From Hofstenia miamia (lineage: Eukaryota > Xenacoelomorpha > Acoela), in the NCBI GenBank assembly GCA_004352715.1, contig SCFE01000045.1, positions 217,865 to 281,864 on the forward strand: a stretch of DNA of 64,000 nt, written 5' to 3'. Below are positions 34,731 to 47,975 of this stretch, in pieces. The position numbers were made by a program, and so were the translations under genes. A model generated the notes under the pieces. That model was not told the DNA's origin, searched no databases, and saw nothing but the letters and a program-made list of their open reading frames with translations. Each line of letters begins with the position of its first letter. Within the stretch, counting starts at the first letter, position 1.

Positions 34731-35202
34731 CAGGGTTGGGAAAAATGTTTTTTATTAATAAAAAACTCTTTAATCGTTTTTTCTATAAAAAACAGGTGCT
34801 TTAAAACACCTGAGTACTTAATAAGAAAAAAAGTACTTTACATCAAAAGATATATTTTTCTTCATGACTGTTTATACAAAGGTCATTTTCTGAAGTTTTT
34901 CATGCGAAAGACGGTTTCGCAGCTTCGTCTAAGTGAGTCCCGTAATGCTGAAGCCCCTTTCTATGAAAGCAGAGCTTGGCCCCAGCTGCTGCGGCGATAT
35001 ACTTCATCATTCGCTTGATATGTTTAATTATACATTACATTACACAATACAATTACAACTACAGCAACCTGCAACGTCTAAAATGTTACGCGCCGTTTTC
35101 TTAATAAAAAACACGTTTAAAAAATATAAATAAAAACAGGTGTTTTAAAACATGTTTTAAAACGAGTTTTAAAACAAAGGTGTTTTTTATTTGCCAACCC
35201 TG
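34731..35202. mobile_element. hAT-like MITE (CAGGGTTGG ends)
   Basis: The left end reads CAGGGTTGGGAAAAATG and the right end TTTGCCAACCCTG, giving a terminal inverted repeat CAGGGTTGG(G/C)AAA of the type common in hAT MITEs. Inside, poly-A/T-rich subterminal sequence repeats the motifs AAAACACC, GGTGTTTT and TTTTAAAAC. The flanking 8-mers (TCTAATCT and CGACAACT) do not match, so the target duplication has decayed. It lies upstream of the Ig gene start. Confidence 0.65.
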
Positions 35203-38200
35203 CGACAACTATCACAAATTTACAGAAACCTAAATGATGAAAAGATGAGATTAACGATTAGAAGAACTTGTGGTCAATAGAATCAAGTCAAAGAAACAAA
35301 TACGCGCGTGAACACCTACATATTGCTAATTTTAAAATAGAAATGAAAACCTCAATTAGTAGTTGTTACCACAAATAATGCACCCTAAGTCAGCAAACTA
35401 TTTTAAAAAATATTGTGAAAATAATTTTAAAGGTTTGCTCATGTCCAATGCTAAGAAGTCTAAAAAATAATTTTTGCTAATTTTTTTCAAAATATAAACC
35501 ATGCATTTTTGTTACAACATACAGATGGCAATTGCTATACTTTAGATTACATATTTTAAATTGACTCTGTAAGCAGCAATAAATTTAATGACAGAAACGT
35601 TATTTGATAAAACAAAGCGATAACGAACGTTAGGACGAAAGAGCAGAAGTCAGTTAAGGACACTGGGGTATACGATTTCCAAAACTCATCATCACAACTG
35701 TCAGAAGCAATATGATGCTTGCAAATTATAAAATAAATTAGCCAAATTAAAGATTTTCCTGAATTAATTGCGCTGTCATTTTTTAACTGTTAACAACTTC
35801 AATAATATTTTGCTTTCATAAGCATACTTCAGGAAAGGGAATTTTTTGGCCATTACCATTTTTGACACTAAAAGATAGCTTATCAATGGTTTTTGATACG
35901 TGAAATATATTATTAAAGCTACGTAACGCAGCAAACTTGCTTTAGGACTAGTCTATAAAACTAATACACATTGAAGTTCAGCAATTATTATATTCTAAAA
36001 TTAACCAATATCTAAAAACCTTGTTTTCAGGGCAATTCGCTTATTATTTAATGGAACTCATTCAGATAGTAACGATCGTAGCTTTAAGAGAAAAAAATAA
36101 ACAAAATATCCAAAATATACTTCAAACAAAATAAATATAATGCACAAATTGTCTAGATTGTTTTTGCTTTGTTAACAGTGGGGCACCATCTAACAAGAAA
36201 ATGAACTCAATAGAGTGTAATGCTATAGTTGTGTGGTATTTTATAATACTCTAATAAAAATTGATTTTTATTGTAAATTGTGTTAGAAGATTTTCCGAAT
36301 TTTTAACCCTAAGATTTCTGGATCAAAGCAATTTTCCAACAACAATTAGACACTACACGTTTACTCTTACTTGAAATTCTCGTAAGTCGAACTAACTGAA
36401 TATACACCTAGCAATAATTAAAAATGCTACCGTCAAGACATTCCCAACGTGGGCTAAAGAGCGCGTTGAAAAAAAGCATGTTTAAAATACTTTTTTAAAA
36501 CACTTGGTTTCTTAAGATATTGTTTTCAGTGTTTTTTTCAAAAAACATCATTTCTTTGAAGACTATTTTCAGTTCTGCAGAAATACGCAATCGTCGCAAT
36601 TTGAAAGTTGAGAAGAAAACTTTTGAAATCCTTTGAAAAATATGCCTAAAACGTTTTGTAGGCTTTTTTCTGAAAACATTTTTTTTATCTGTGCTCATTA
36701 CATGGGGGCACAAAACAACCAGAATCTTCGCATTTCTTTAGCTACTACCGTTTATATAAAATCGCTTCTCTTTATTTCAACTTTTCTTCCGCTGTTTTCT
36801 CGTGTTCAATTACATAACAGACAGTAATTTAGAAAAATTAATCTAAAATATTTTCAGTTAGAGTGTAAAAATTTTTTATTTGCATATTTAATTCAATTTT
36901 ACAATTCATTGCATTGTTAGCATTAAATCGATTTCCAAAATTCGAGTAGTGCTCTTTCATGTTTTAATCTGGTAATGAGGCAGAATAAATGATAATAAAC
37001 CGTTTTTTCAACACGTTTCCGTGCCGCTTTCGCTTAAACAATTTAATATTTTAAAATTAACTGCATAAAAGTCTATACCAATTTTTTACAAATTATGTTA
37101 GATTAAAAAAAGGTTAGAATTAGTGTTTTATTTTAACGGCGGAATTGTTTCCTTTTAACAAACAATTACAATTAATAACAAAAATATTTGGGGCATTTGA
37201 ATTTTAGCGCATTTAATAGATTCTATCGTGAATATAATTGAATTCTACGCTGTCAGTCTCTTTTCAGAATTTATTCAATGGTATGGTACATGAATAGTTT
37301 TGGCCTAGAGTATATTATGCAATTATCTTAGGCTTCAAAAAAATGCATTCATACAACAGAAAATTGCAACAAATATCGGCTTTCGATTGAAGTTTAGCAA
37401 TTATTACCAATCCCTAAAATTTAATCATAAATAGAATAATAAGCGAATTACAGCTGAAATAGTTCCCACCATTTTGTAAAATATAAATAAAATGAATATT
37501 TAAATCAGAAATTTAATATAATTACAGAAATTGATCATAACTATGACAATTAATTGGCAATAAATGAAAATGCATTCCACATTAAAAACCTAAACTTTGC
37601 ATAATTTCCTGGGTTATTCCTATACATCAATAGCTCGTAACAATTATTAATAATAATTTCATTTTAAATTAAATTTTTTTAATGAATTTTTATTTATATC
37701 AACTTTTTAGATACATTTAGTGAAATTTCATTAATATGGATAGAAATTTAAAAATCAAATGAGAATTACAAGGCTCAATATTTTTTATACAATTCCTATT
37801 TAAAATTGTGAGTATTAGGCAAAAGTATTAAAAATTATAGGCCATGAAAAAGCAATGGGGCAATGCAACTATTAATCTTAATCGAAAATATAACAGCAAT
37901 TGTGCACACTCGAACAGAATTGAAAAGTTTTACAATATATTATAATGTTAATGACTTAGTATGCATCATAAATATTTGCATTGAAATGACATAACATTTA
38001 AAAAGATTTTAGATCAGAATAGTTTTTTCTAAAAATAGTGTGACTTCCAACATTGAAAATGAGGTTAATTTCTAGCTAACAAATATGCATTAATTTCCAA
38101 TATTTCCTTATCTCTGCAGTTGGAGGCTTTGATATTTATGAGGAAGTCTTGAGCCATTTAGAAAATATACTTTGGAGTGGAAAACGCATTTGTGTAAAAC

Positions 38201-38652
38201 TTCAATAGAATTGCCTTCCGAGAGGAATACTTTATCAACAGAGCCTTGTTACCCGCAGCACAATGTACTACTCTATCTCTGTCCCACCTCTCATGTTTTA
38301 TCCAACGCTCGCGAATTAGTTCCAGGAAACAAAAAGATAATTTCCAAATCTTTCGCAATTAATAAAGTGAAATATAAAAATATGCACCAATTGCTCTGTT
38401 AACAGTTTTGACGTTTTTAGATGAATTAGCAGACATAAAATGGGTTAGCAGTTTTAGAAGCGTTTAATAAATATGTAACTATATTAAATAATAAAATCAT
38501 AAATTCACATATTAAGTTATTAAACTATGCACTGCAAAAATATGTTTATTTAAAAATATTATTAACTGCTTTAGTGGGCTTGGGTTAGAAGCCCAATTTA
38601 AATTTTTGATCGATAAATAATTAATACTAATCTCTATGAATAGATTTGTATC
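35203..38652. other. intergenic, nothing recognised
   Basis: No supported exon, RNA gene or element. Short frames at 36495-36713 and 38158-38358 lack any motif. Confidence 0.5.
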
Positions 38653-39118
38653 TTAACCCTATTTCCACTAGTGTCACTTTTACGTAACAAACCGATTTGT
38701 CCGCATTTTCACAAATTTTATAGTTAAGAAATATTGAAAGATTTTTACATTGACACATCTATAGAGTAGGGCCCGCTCATGCAATAATGAAAATATGTGC
38801 CCAAAAATGTGTCTATGCCTGAATTACATTCATTGAGAAACCCGATTTTTGTAAAAAAAAATATTCTATTATTTCTATACCTAGTGCTCAGATAATGAGG
38901 CGGTCTAATGCCCATGGGAACAACAACTACCATGAAATATTTTGTTTTTTGAAGTCAGAGGTTGTCGCGCCTCGGACAAGACATAGTCAGATCGCGAATT
39001 TCAGACGAAAAAAAAAGAGAAGAGACAATTTTGTATCTTGTGGTGTTTTTAGACTTTAAAAATCTTCATTAGTTCGTGAGCTATAAGCGTTTAAAAACCC
39101 TGGTGGAAATAGAGTTAA
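38653..39118. mobile_element. piggyBac-like MITE (TTAA target, CCCTATTTCCAC ends)
   Basis: The left end is TTAA then CCCTATTTCCACTAG. The right end, read from the other strand, is TTAA then CTCTATTTCCACCAG. A TTAA flank on both sides plus C-C/T-C-T inverted ends is the signature of piggyBac-class insertions. The 458-bp interior has no transposase, so it would be non-autonomous. Confidence 0.6.
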
Positions 39119-41766
39119 CACTCTTTTTAATAACAAATCATTGTTTCCAGTAAAAACGTTCCTTTTTACAATTATTCAAAAGATTTGCGATTAATAAAAC
39201 CTCATATTGTAGTCACAAACTTGTTCAGACACAAACCCGTTGCACTGTAAATTATAATCCTCAATATCGGATATTCTCAGAGGGTTTAACCGCACGTTAG
39301 GCATTGTAATTTTGCAGCTTATATAAATCATACTACAGCCCTGGTTATGAAACAAGAAGATTCCAAAGTTATGAAGAATTTTAATAAATTTTGAAAGCTG
39401 AGAAAAATAATGAATTTATTAGAGAGTTAAACTGACAACTCATAATCAACCAATCAATTGAAACCAATTAATTGGTAGCTATTCTACAAAACTACATTAG
39501 AAAGTTATGATTTGACATTTTAATTCACATTTAGTTAGAAAGTGAACTTCGAATTGTGGAGAAAAATAGGTTTATATAAGCACTGTGAATACAAAAATTC
39601 ATTAAAACCCTCTTGATTGGGATTAAACTCAACAAAAATCTTGAATCAAACTCAAGTGCAGATAAAACACGTTATTGTTTATATTTTTGTAAACTAAAAC
39701 TTGAAAACTAGTTGCATTGCTTTTAAAACTCACTCCAAATTCAACTGTTTATTTTTGGAAGCAGCAACCAATACCTTAAACCAAGGCCAAAACTTATATT
39801 TCATAATTGCGTGTTAATTAGCTTAATGTGTTCATAAAATCACTACCGATAAAGTGAAATTGTTTTAGAGCACACTTAACAATTTCAATATATTTATAAA
39901 CAAAATTTTATACATATATATATATATATATAATATTTGCCTAGGACACATTTATTCTCTTCCAATATATACCATAATGAACTAAGAACTGTTTTACAAG
40001 AGCAAAATAACAGCAGGCAAAATAGCCGACCTTGATTCAACACACATTTGGAGTCAAATAAAAAATATGTACATGTATTTCTTCAATATGTGGAAACGAA
40101 GTTTCTGAAAGCTCAAAGAGAAAAAATTAATTTTGTGAAAAAATGCAAAAATTACAACCAACAAATGTAAACCAAATTCACATGAATGCAATTACCCTAT
40201 TTATAAACTTCAATCAACATGTAAAAGCATACAAAATATAATATTTCTTCATTTTGAAGTAGCTGGGCATTTCATTTTTGCTTAAAAATTAATAATATTG
40301 GCATGATGCATTTGGAGAACATCCAACGGCTTTTTATTATTTAAAGTCGAAATAAAACGCCCTTGATCTCCAATGTTTCAATAAAGTAAGTAAAGAAATA
40401 TGGAAATTTTAATTATAAATTACCAAAAATGATTTGCGAAAGTCGCATGTGCCAAATTACACCCAGGTGGCTGCCAACTAATCACACTGTCAGGGACAAT
40501 CAGCTTCAAATGAAAGAGACTTCAAAAATCTTCGAAATAAAAACAAAAGTAGCTCATATTTTTTATATGTGCAGAGAAGACCAACTTCAAATCATTTCAA
40601 CTTTCACAAAACTTTCGAATATCTATTGTTTTAAAATAAATAGAAACTGGATAAGAACACAACAGGTCTATATATTTTTCATGATCTTACACAATAAAAT
40701 TTGCTCACCAAATCTGGAACTATATGTAAAAAATAGGGCGTGTAAAAAATGCTTGCAATTTGAAAATATAAATAGATTTCGGCACACATAAAGTATTTTT
40801 AGCATTCTAATATAGTAATTTGAACAAGGTGTGAAGGCGACACTGATATTCCTTATGGAATTTCGTGTCGCAAAAACCTATAATCTGTTTAGAAATTTTG
40901 TAAATAAAAAACATTGTTGCCAGTTGCCCTGAATCAATTTCATAGACACAGAATCATTGTGATTAAAAAACATTATAATAAAAGAAGATGCGAATAACAT
41001 GCTAAAATATAAAGACATATGTCTAAACAGGCTCTACATTAAAAAGTCAAGAATTTTATTGATCATTGAAACTAGCGTTTAAGAAAAGTAGTTTTCATAT
41101 AGGAATGCATTCCCGCGGAATCTACATATTATTTATTCATTTATCATCTATACTATATTCTTTTATTGATGACCTGTTTAATTAAAAGAAATGGGATGCG
41201 TACAAGCATTTAAATTGCCAATATACTAGGCCAACGGAATGTTTGGGATTACAAACAATAACAAGCTTTATAGCAAAAAGAGGCGCCTATTATTTTAATC
41301 TTAATAACCGGGCAAAGACAATTGTAGTCTAGCAGTGATCGTCGGCGTCAATATTGTATTTAAATAGTAATTTTCAAAAAATATATATTCCATTTTAAAT
41401 CTTGAAAAATATATATAGTTATTGCATTGAAAACACTATCGACAGTCTAGGGGCGTCCCAGAACTTTTTGTTACAAACAAATGCGAGGTAAAATCTTAAA
41501 AGACGGAAATAGCAGTTTATTAAACCAGACGTGCTTCGCATTCTAATAGAACCAGTATAAAATATATTTTAGTATTTCTGGATGTATGCTTACAAAAAGT
41601 AAATAGATTTTATTTTCTACAAGTAAAAATAAATACAGTACTGGAAATATGCATTCGACCACCTTGCTATTTTGAATATATAATGAACATTTATTGGATA
41701 GAGTGTGCCTAAGATTGTAACTAAGTGTTACTTTGATTGAAAAAGGAAAATCTGTATGTCTAATAC
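39119..41766. other. intergenic, nothing firm
   Basis: AT-rich sequence with a short (AT)n near 39912-39932 and a 120-codon plus-strand frame at 40429-40791 that has no domain or composition support. Confidence 0.5.
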
Positions 41767-41819
41767 CATAAAATATGTAGAATAACAATTAGCTATTAAT
41801 TTTTAATCAAAAAATTTGT

Positions 41820-42566
41820 ATCGGTAAAATGTATTCGGCTCCTGACAAAAAAAATTAACAAATGAACAAATCCGAAAAAAGTAAATTCAAAATAAGATAC
41901 ATAAATTAATAATTGATTAATTATAAGCACTTAGCAACAAAATTCTCTCTTCGATATTTTGTAGGGTGTCCCTTTGAGCGAATAACAGCTTTAAGGCGAT
42001 CAGGTATTGCAGCAAAAAGTCTTTCTCTAAAGCTGTTGGGAATTGCATAAAATTCTTTCTTTATTGCGCTCCAAAGCTCGTCTTCAGTGTGAAGAGTATG
42101 CTGTCCAATTCAATATTTGACCTCTTTCTACATATTTTAGATAATATTAAGGTCTAGAGATTGGCCAGGCAGGTCGGCAAGGATAGCAACCCCATTATTG
42201 TGGAGGAAATTTGTCATTTCTTTCGAAGTATGACATGGAGCACCATTCCTTTTCTAGAATTGGAGGATATCAAAAGCTTCGGAGAGTACCAGTGATATGA
42301 ACAATCTTACGAAAGCCACACTTGCATATTCCACCCCATGTCATTACAGACTTACCACCATACGTCATGGTCCCCCGAGAGAATTGAGGCAAAAATCTGA
42401 ACTTCTACCCAGCTGGGCTCCTTATCAACATTTTTAGTTCAAATCTTGATTCGTCTGAAAATATAACATTAGACTAATGTTCAGATGAATTGCCTTGCAT
42501 TAAATTGACCCACCTCACCCGGCGTAATCTTTGCTTTGAGCTTAAGAATGGCTTTCTGGGTGCAAC
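41820..42566 (-). pseudogene. Tc1/mariner transposase relic
   Basis: Read on the minus strand, pieces of a Tc1-type transposase appear in order: TYGGKSVMTWGGI, then after a frame change GAPCHTSKEMTNFLHNNG, VAILADLPGQSLDLNII (compare the family's WPAQSPDLNPIENLW), and the C-terminus ELWSAIKKEFYAIP, PDRLKAVIRSKGHPTKY, ending at about 41932. Stops interrupt it, for example where NIIENLW is expected, so it is dead. Beyond the stop, AAAATGTATTCGGCTCCTGA at about 41826-41845 resembles a Tc1 terminal repeat. The N-terminal part beyond 42566 is lost at an unknown base. Confidence 0.82.
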
Positions 42567-42567
42567 N

Positions 42568-42911
42568 CATAAAATATGTAGAATAACAATTAGCTATTAA
42601 TTTTTAATCAAAAAATTTGTATCGGTAAAATGTATTCGGCTCCTGACAAAAAAAATTAACAAATGAACAAATCCGAAAAAAGTAAATTCAAAATAAGATA
42701 CATAAATTAATAATTGATTAATTATAAGCACTTAGCAACAAAATTCTCTCTTCGATATTTTGTAGGGTGTCCCTTTGAGCGAATAACAGCTTTAAGGCGA
42801 TCAGGTATTGCAGCAAAAAGTCTTTCTCTAAAGCTGTTGGGAATTGCATAAAATTCTTTCTTTATTGCGCTCCAAAGCTCGTCTTCAGTGTGAAGAGTAT
42901 GCTGTCCAATT
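42568..42911 (-). repeat. second copy of Tc1 relic 3' part (344 bp)
   Basis: After the N at 42567 the sequence repeats 41767-42110 base for base as far as I can see, until the gap starts at 42912. This is probably the same contig end placed twice. Confidence 0.95.
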
Positions 42912-43911
42912 NNNNNNNNNNNNNNNNNNNNNNNNNNNNNNNNNNNNNNNNNNNNNNNNNNNNNNNNNNNNNNNNNNNNNNNNNNNNNNNNNNNNNNNNN
43001 NNNNNNNNNNNNNNNNNNNNNNNNNNNNNNNNNNNNNNNNNNNNNNNNNNNNNNNNNNNNNNNNNNNNNNNNNNNNNNNNNNNNNNNNNNNNNNNNNNNN
43101 NNNNNNNNNNNNNNNNNNNNNNNNNNNNNNNNNNNNNNNNNNNNNNNNNNNNNNNNNNNNNNNNNNNNNNNNNNNNNNNNNNNNNNNNNNNNNNNNNNNN
43201 NNNNNNNNNNNNNNNNNNNNNNNNNNNNNNNNNNNNNNNNNNNNNNNNNNNNNNNNNNNNNNNNNNNNNNNNNNNNNNNNNNNNNNNNNNNNNNNNNNNN
43301 NNNNNNNNNNNNNNNNNNNNNNNNNNNNNNNNNNNNNNNNNNNNNNNNNNNNNNNNNNNNNNNNNNNNNNNNNNNNNNNNNNNNNNNNNNNNNNNNNNNN
43401 NNNNNNNNNNNNNNNNNNNNNNNNNNNNNNNNNNNNNNNNNNNNNNNNNNNNNNNNNNNNNNNNNNNNNNNNNNNNNNNNNNNNNNNNNNNNNNNNNNNN
43501 NNNNNNNNNNNNNNNNNNNNNNNNNNNNNNNNNNNNNNNNNNNNNNNNNNNNNNNNNNNNNNNNNNNNNNNNNNNNNNNNNNNNNNNNNNNNNNNNNNNN
43601 NNNNNNNNNNNNNNNNNNNNNNNNNNNNNNNNNNNNNNNNNNNNNNNNNNNNNNNNNNNNNNNNNNNNNNNNNNNNNNNNNNNNNNNNNNNNNNNNNNNN
43701 NNNNNNNNNNNNNNNNNNNNNNNNNNNNNNNNNNNNNNNNNNNNNNNNNNNNNNNNNNNNNNNNNNNNNNNNNNNNNNNNNNNNNNNNNNNNNNNNNNNN
43801 NNNNNNNNNNNNNNNNNNNNNNNNNNNNNNNNNNNNNNNNNNNNNNNNNNNNNNNNNNNNNNNNNNNNNNNNNNNNNNNNNNNNNNNNNNNNNNNNNNNN
43901 NNNNNNNNNNN
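42912..43911. other. assembly gap (1000 N)
   Basis: 1000 N bounded by the repeated Tc1 segment on the left and an (ATT)n tract on the right. Confidence 0.99.
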
Positions 43912-44437
43912 ATTATTATTATTATTATTATTATTATATAAGACTTATATCCTTGAATCCTTCAGTGATCACGCACTTTGTATTTATATTAGTAAGAATC
44001 AAGTTAAGCTTTCTAAATTTAAAATGATTTATTCTAGGGATTTCAAAAATTATTCAGATCATGGAAAATTTACTTAAAAATGTTTCATTCGAATCTATTT
44101 TTACTCTAAATTCTGGTTCTCACATGTTAAATTACATTGCAGCACAGGTCAATCAACACAACAAAATCGCAACACTACAAACCTGCCAAGTAGTAACCAA
44201 TTCACGACTGATAATCAAGTACTTAAGAATACCGTAAACATAAATTAATGGCATTAGTGGCCAATAATGGCCATTCATTTGCCAATCATAACCAACAAAA
44301 CAAATTGTTTTATAAATCTTAAAATTCCACAATTTTACGAAGAATTTATTATATTACTGAATATAATGCGTGCATTGCATTAAAGTTTATTTCAATTTTC
44401 AAAAAGTATTATTTATCAATTTCTTTTAGACCATTGA
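43912..44437 (+). pseudogene. APE-type LINE fragment after (ATT)n, identical to the window's right end
   Basis: An (ATT)n tract runs into a frame reading ILESFSDHALCIYIS. SDH is the conserved last motif of the APE endonuclease of non-LTR retrotransposons. After a frameshift it continues LLKNVSFESIFTLNSGSHML, homologous to LMRNISFDQIFTFESGDHIL in the LINE at 52448. From about 43945 to 44437 it matches 63508-64000 with no difference I can see. The reading frame is broken after about 45 codons. Confidence 0.8.
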
Positions 44438-45203
44438 TGGCTTGACAATGGCCTACTAATGGCATTACTGGATCAATATGCCATCAAGTGAACAAATACT
44501 GATTACAATATTTTACAATTTTGCCTGATCAAATTAAATTTCAAAAAAATGAAATTACTTACCATCAGTAGTTTATAACCCACTCTAGTATGCCAGCACT
44601 TGTTTTATGAGCGCTGTATAATGAATGGGTGTTCAATCATTAGGATAATGTGCTATACATACTTCCCACTGTGCTCTTAATTCAAGCAATGTATACAAAG
44701 TTATGAATTATAACTCATAATATAATATTGGACATCCTCAGTGGGCTGCTGGTGGGAAAATGTGGTACTTGTGATAACCGATGCCACCAGTGATGGCATC
44801 AGTGGCAACCTTAGTAATCAATATTCAATGAATAAAACTCACTTCATTATTTTGATTCCTAGATCCTTTTAATATCAAAAAAGGAATTGCAAAAAGCTTT
44901 TTTGAAATTTTTAATTTGTAAGAATGTATAATATACTTGTTAAGTGAATTTTCAAAATAATTTATTCATGCATATTTCTACGCCTTGAAATTAACTATAT
45001 CATAAAAAAATTACAATTGAGCAAAAAATTTAAAAAAGTGCTATTTCAAAATCCTACTTAATACGAAAATTTAAATTTTTTTTTAAATTTGACATATTGA
45101 TATGTTTATTGTTATCATTTATAAACAAGTCATTCTTCCAATTACTAATAATTGCAATGTTTGACCTGTTTAGATATATAAATTTGTTGTTTTATATATA
45201 AAA
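44438..45203. other. intergenic, nothing recognised
   Basis: AT-rich. The segment contains several spaced TGGCATTA/TGGC-type strings (AATGGCAT, GATGGC, GTGGC) but no clear repeat unit or gene. Confidence 0.4.
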
Positions 45204-46203
45204 NNNNNNNNNNNNNNNNNNNNNNNNNNNNNNNNNNNNNNNNNNNNNNNNNNNNNNNNNNNNNNNNNNNNNNNNNNNNNNNNNNNNNNNNNNNNNNNNN
45301 NNNNNNNNNNNNNNNNNNNNNNNNNNNNNNNNNNNNNNNNNNNNNNNNNNNNNNNNNNNNNNNNNNNNNNNNNNNNNNNNNNNNNNNNNNNNNNNNNNNN
45401 NNNNNNNNNNNNNNNNNNNNNNNNNNNNNNNNNNNNNNNNNNNNNNNNNNNNNNNNNNNNNNNNNNNNNNNNNNNNNNNNNNNNNNNNNNNNNNNNNNNN
45501 NNNNNNNNNNNNNNNNNNNNNNNNNNNNNNNNNNNNNNNNNNNNNNNNNNNNNNNNNNNNNNNNNNNNNNNNNNNNNNNNNNNNNNNNNNNNNNNNNNNN
45601 NNNNNNNNNNNNNNNNNNNNNNNNNNNNNNNNNNNNNNNNNNNNNNNNNNNNNNNNNNNNNNNNNNNNNNNNNNNNNNNNNNNNNNNNNNNNNNNNNNNN
45701 NNNNNNNNNNNNNNNNNNNNNNNNNNNNNNNNNNNNNNNNNNNNNNNNNNNNNNNNNNNNNNNNNNNNNNNNNNNNNNNNNNNNNNNNNNNNNNNNNNNN
45801 NNNNNNNNNNNNNNNNNNNNNNNNNNNNNNNNNNNNNNNNNNNNNNNNNNNNNNNNNNNNNNNNNNNNNNNNNNNNNNNNNNNNNNNNNNNNNNNNNNNN
45901 NNNNNNNNNNNNNNNNNNNNNNNNNNNNNNNNNNNNNNNNNNNNNNNNNNNNNNNNNNNNNNNNNNNNNNNNNNNNNNNNNNNNNNNNNNNNNNNNNNNN
46001 NNNNNNNNNNNNNNNNNNNNNNNNNNNNNNNNNNNNNNNNNNNNNNNNNNNNNNNNNNNNNNNNNNNNNNNNNNNNNNNNNNNNNNNNNNNNNNNNNNNN
46101 NNNNNNNNNNNNNNNNNNNNNNNNNNNNNNNNNNNNNNNNNNNNNNNNNNNNNNNNNNNNNNNNNNNNNNNNNNNNNNNNNNNNNNNNNNNNNNNNNNNN
46201 NNN
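45204..46203. other. assembly gap (1000 N)
   Basis: 1000 N. The inverted 583-bp unit starts directly at its right edge, so that repeat probably extends into the gap. Confidence 0.99.
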
Positions 46204-46786
46204 ATCTTTATAAAATCTCTCTTCGAAATTGCATTTTGTCATTTTTGCGTGAAAATAGTCGATGAAATATTCAATATATTTTGTTAACTACCTTAGTACA
46301 TTTTTTGGAAATATCATCGTCCTGAGTTAATAATATAAATTAATTTGTAGTAATATAATCTGAATAAATTTAATCAATTTTCACCCTTAGCCTTTCTGTT
46401 TTTTCATGAGCTCAGAATAACGTTAACCGTACTATTACTAATACATTCCTTACACTACATCAACTAAACTTTCAAAATTCACTTCGAGCGTTAATAATTT
46501 CTAGCAATGCTATTTGAAGGTAGTAACTTATGAAAAAATTAATAGCTAGCATTCTCAAAATTTTGTTAATAACCGTCACTGTACATTTTTTTACTTTCTT
46601 TTAATTTTATGCAATAATACATTACAAGAAATTCGGACACTAATTTTTGTCTTTCCTTAGAGACAAATTTTGACACGTCATTTTGTAGCAAAGTTTCCCT
46701 AATTATGTTTGAAATCGAATTCTGTTGCTTACGTATTTTTTTTACATTGTAATAAATCTCTTCTAAGGGCGGAATATGAGACAGCA
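46204..46786 (-). repeat. dispersed inverted repeat unit, copy 1 (with 60-80 codon frame)
   Basis: This unit is the reverse complement of 59193-59782 with only small differences. On the minus strand it holds an open frame (46820-46566) whose shared part reads LLSHIPPLEEIYYNVKKIRK, then QQNSISNIIRETLLQNDVSK and FVSKERQKLVSEFLVMYY. I do not recognise the protein. At the other copy it follows a hAT-like end, so it may be part of a transposon. Confidence 0.85.
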
Positions 46787-47975
46787 GTCCCCCATGAGGA
46801 AGCAAAATTGAGTGCAGCAATTACGTACATTTGTGCAACTTTAGTAAAAAAGTTGAAAAATTGCAAATTTTTGCATTTCATTAGCAAATTGATCCAAAGG
46901 TTTGGATATTTTTGCAAAATAATTGACAATTTTTTTCAAATAACTTGCAAATTTCAAAAACTTTGCAAATACTTGTGAAACTTTCCAATTTTTTCAAACA
47001 TTCGTACATATTTTTGAGAATATTTCAAACACATTAGACATCCAATTTTATGCTTTTCATCTAAAATCCAAAAAATTTTTTTACTTAAGAAATTATAAAA
47101 GCAGTTGATAGACCTGCTTCTGCAGTATACATAAATATGTGTACAGTTAATAAATAGAACCAATAGTGTTTCAGTGAAGTTGCTAATTAAGACAGTTTTG
47201 TTGAAAGCCGTGGCCACTTTACCTAAACGCAGATCTATACCTAAAAAGTACAGATCTTTCTTAGCTTATGAGAAATTAAAAAAACCAAATTTGCAAACTG
47301 GCAGACTTCTGAAGTCCATCCCCACCTGCTAATATTTTCTTCAACTCATTAAATTTGGTATATAACATATTTCAAATAATGTTCAAAATGTATTCACAAT
47401 ATTATTGATTTTAACAAATGGTTAAAAAATTTTCTTTTCTCGAATAATTTTAAATTCTAATTAATAAATGTTACAGAAAAAATTAATGCTAAAGATTGAC
47501 CAACCACTAATGCAAATTTAATAAAATTCAGTAAGATTAGTAGTCTATGTATTTTTTCTCTCACCAGATTTCACAAAACAATTATTGTGGTATAATCAAT
47601 TGAGTCCTGATGAAATTGATCTGATCCCGACAACGGATCCACAACATTAGTTAGGATCTGAACGAGATAGGAACCAGCTTTTCAATTTCAACTGAGCTGG
47701 GTCCAATTATATTTAATATTCGATATCATGGTATGCTCTAAAATATGTCTATAATATCTCTTTTCAGTATTCATTTTAATCTGTATTGCTGATTTTAGCA
47801 CAGTTACTTTTAGTAAGAAATGTATGAAGAATCAAAATTTAGTCAAATTTAGAATGAAAAATATTATGTAAAAATCGAGTTTCTAGATCTGCCCGTGTGC
47901 AGAACTACCTACATATTAATATAAATGGAATTACTAAGTTTTAAGATTATGGATATATATATATATATATATATA
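46787..47975. other. intergenic, ends in (AT)n before a gap
   Basis: No gene is recognised. Around 46850-46980, spellings of TTGCAAATTT and AATTTTT recur irregularly. The last 25 bases are an (AT)n tract at the gap edge. Confidence 0.5.

Noticed and set aside
40429-40791. 120-codon plus frame, and an antisense ISWQPP string suggestive of a fibronectin type III strand
   Set aside because: No continuing domain, no splice signals that fit, and composition typical of non-coding DNA.
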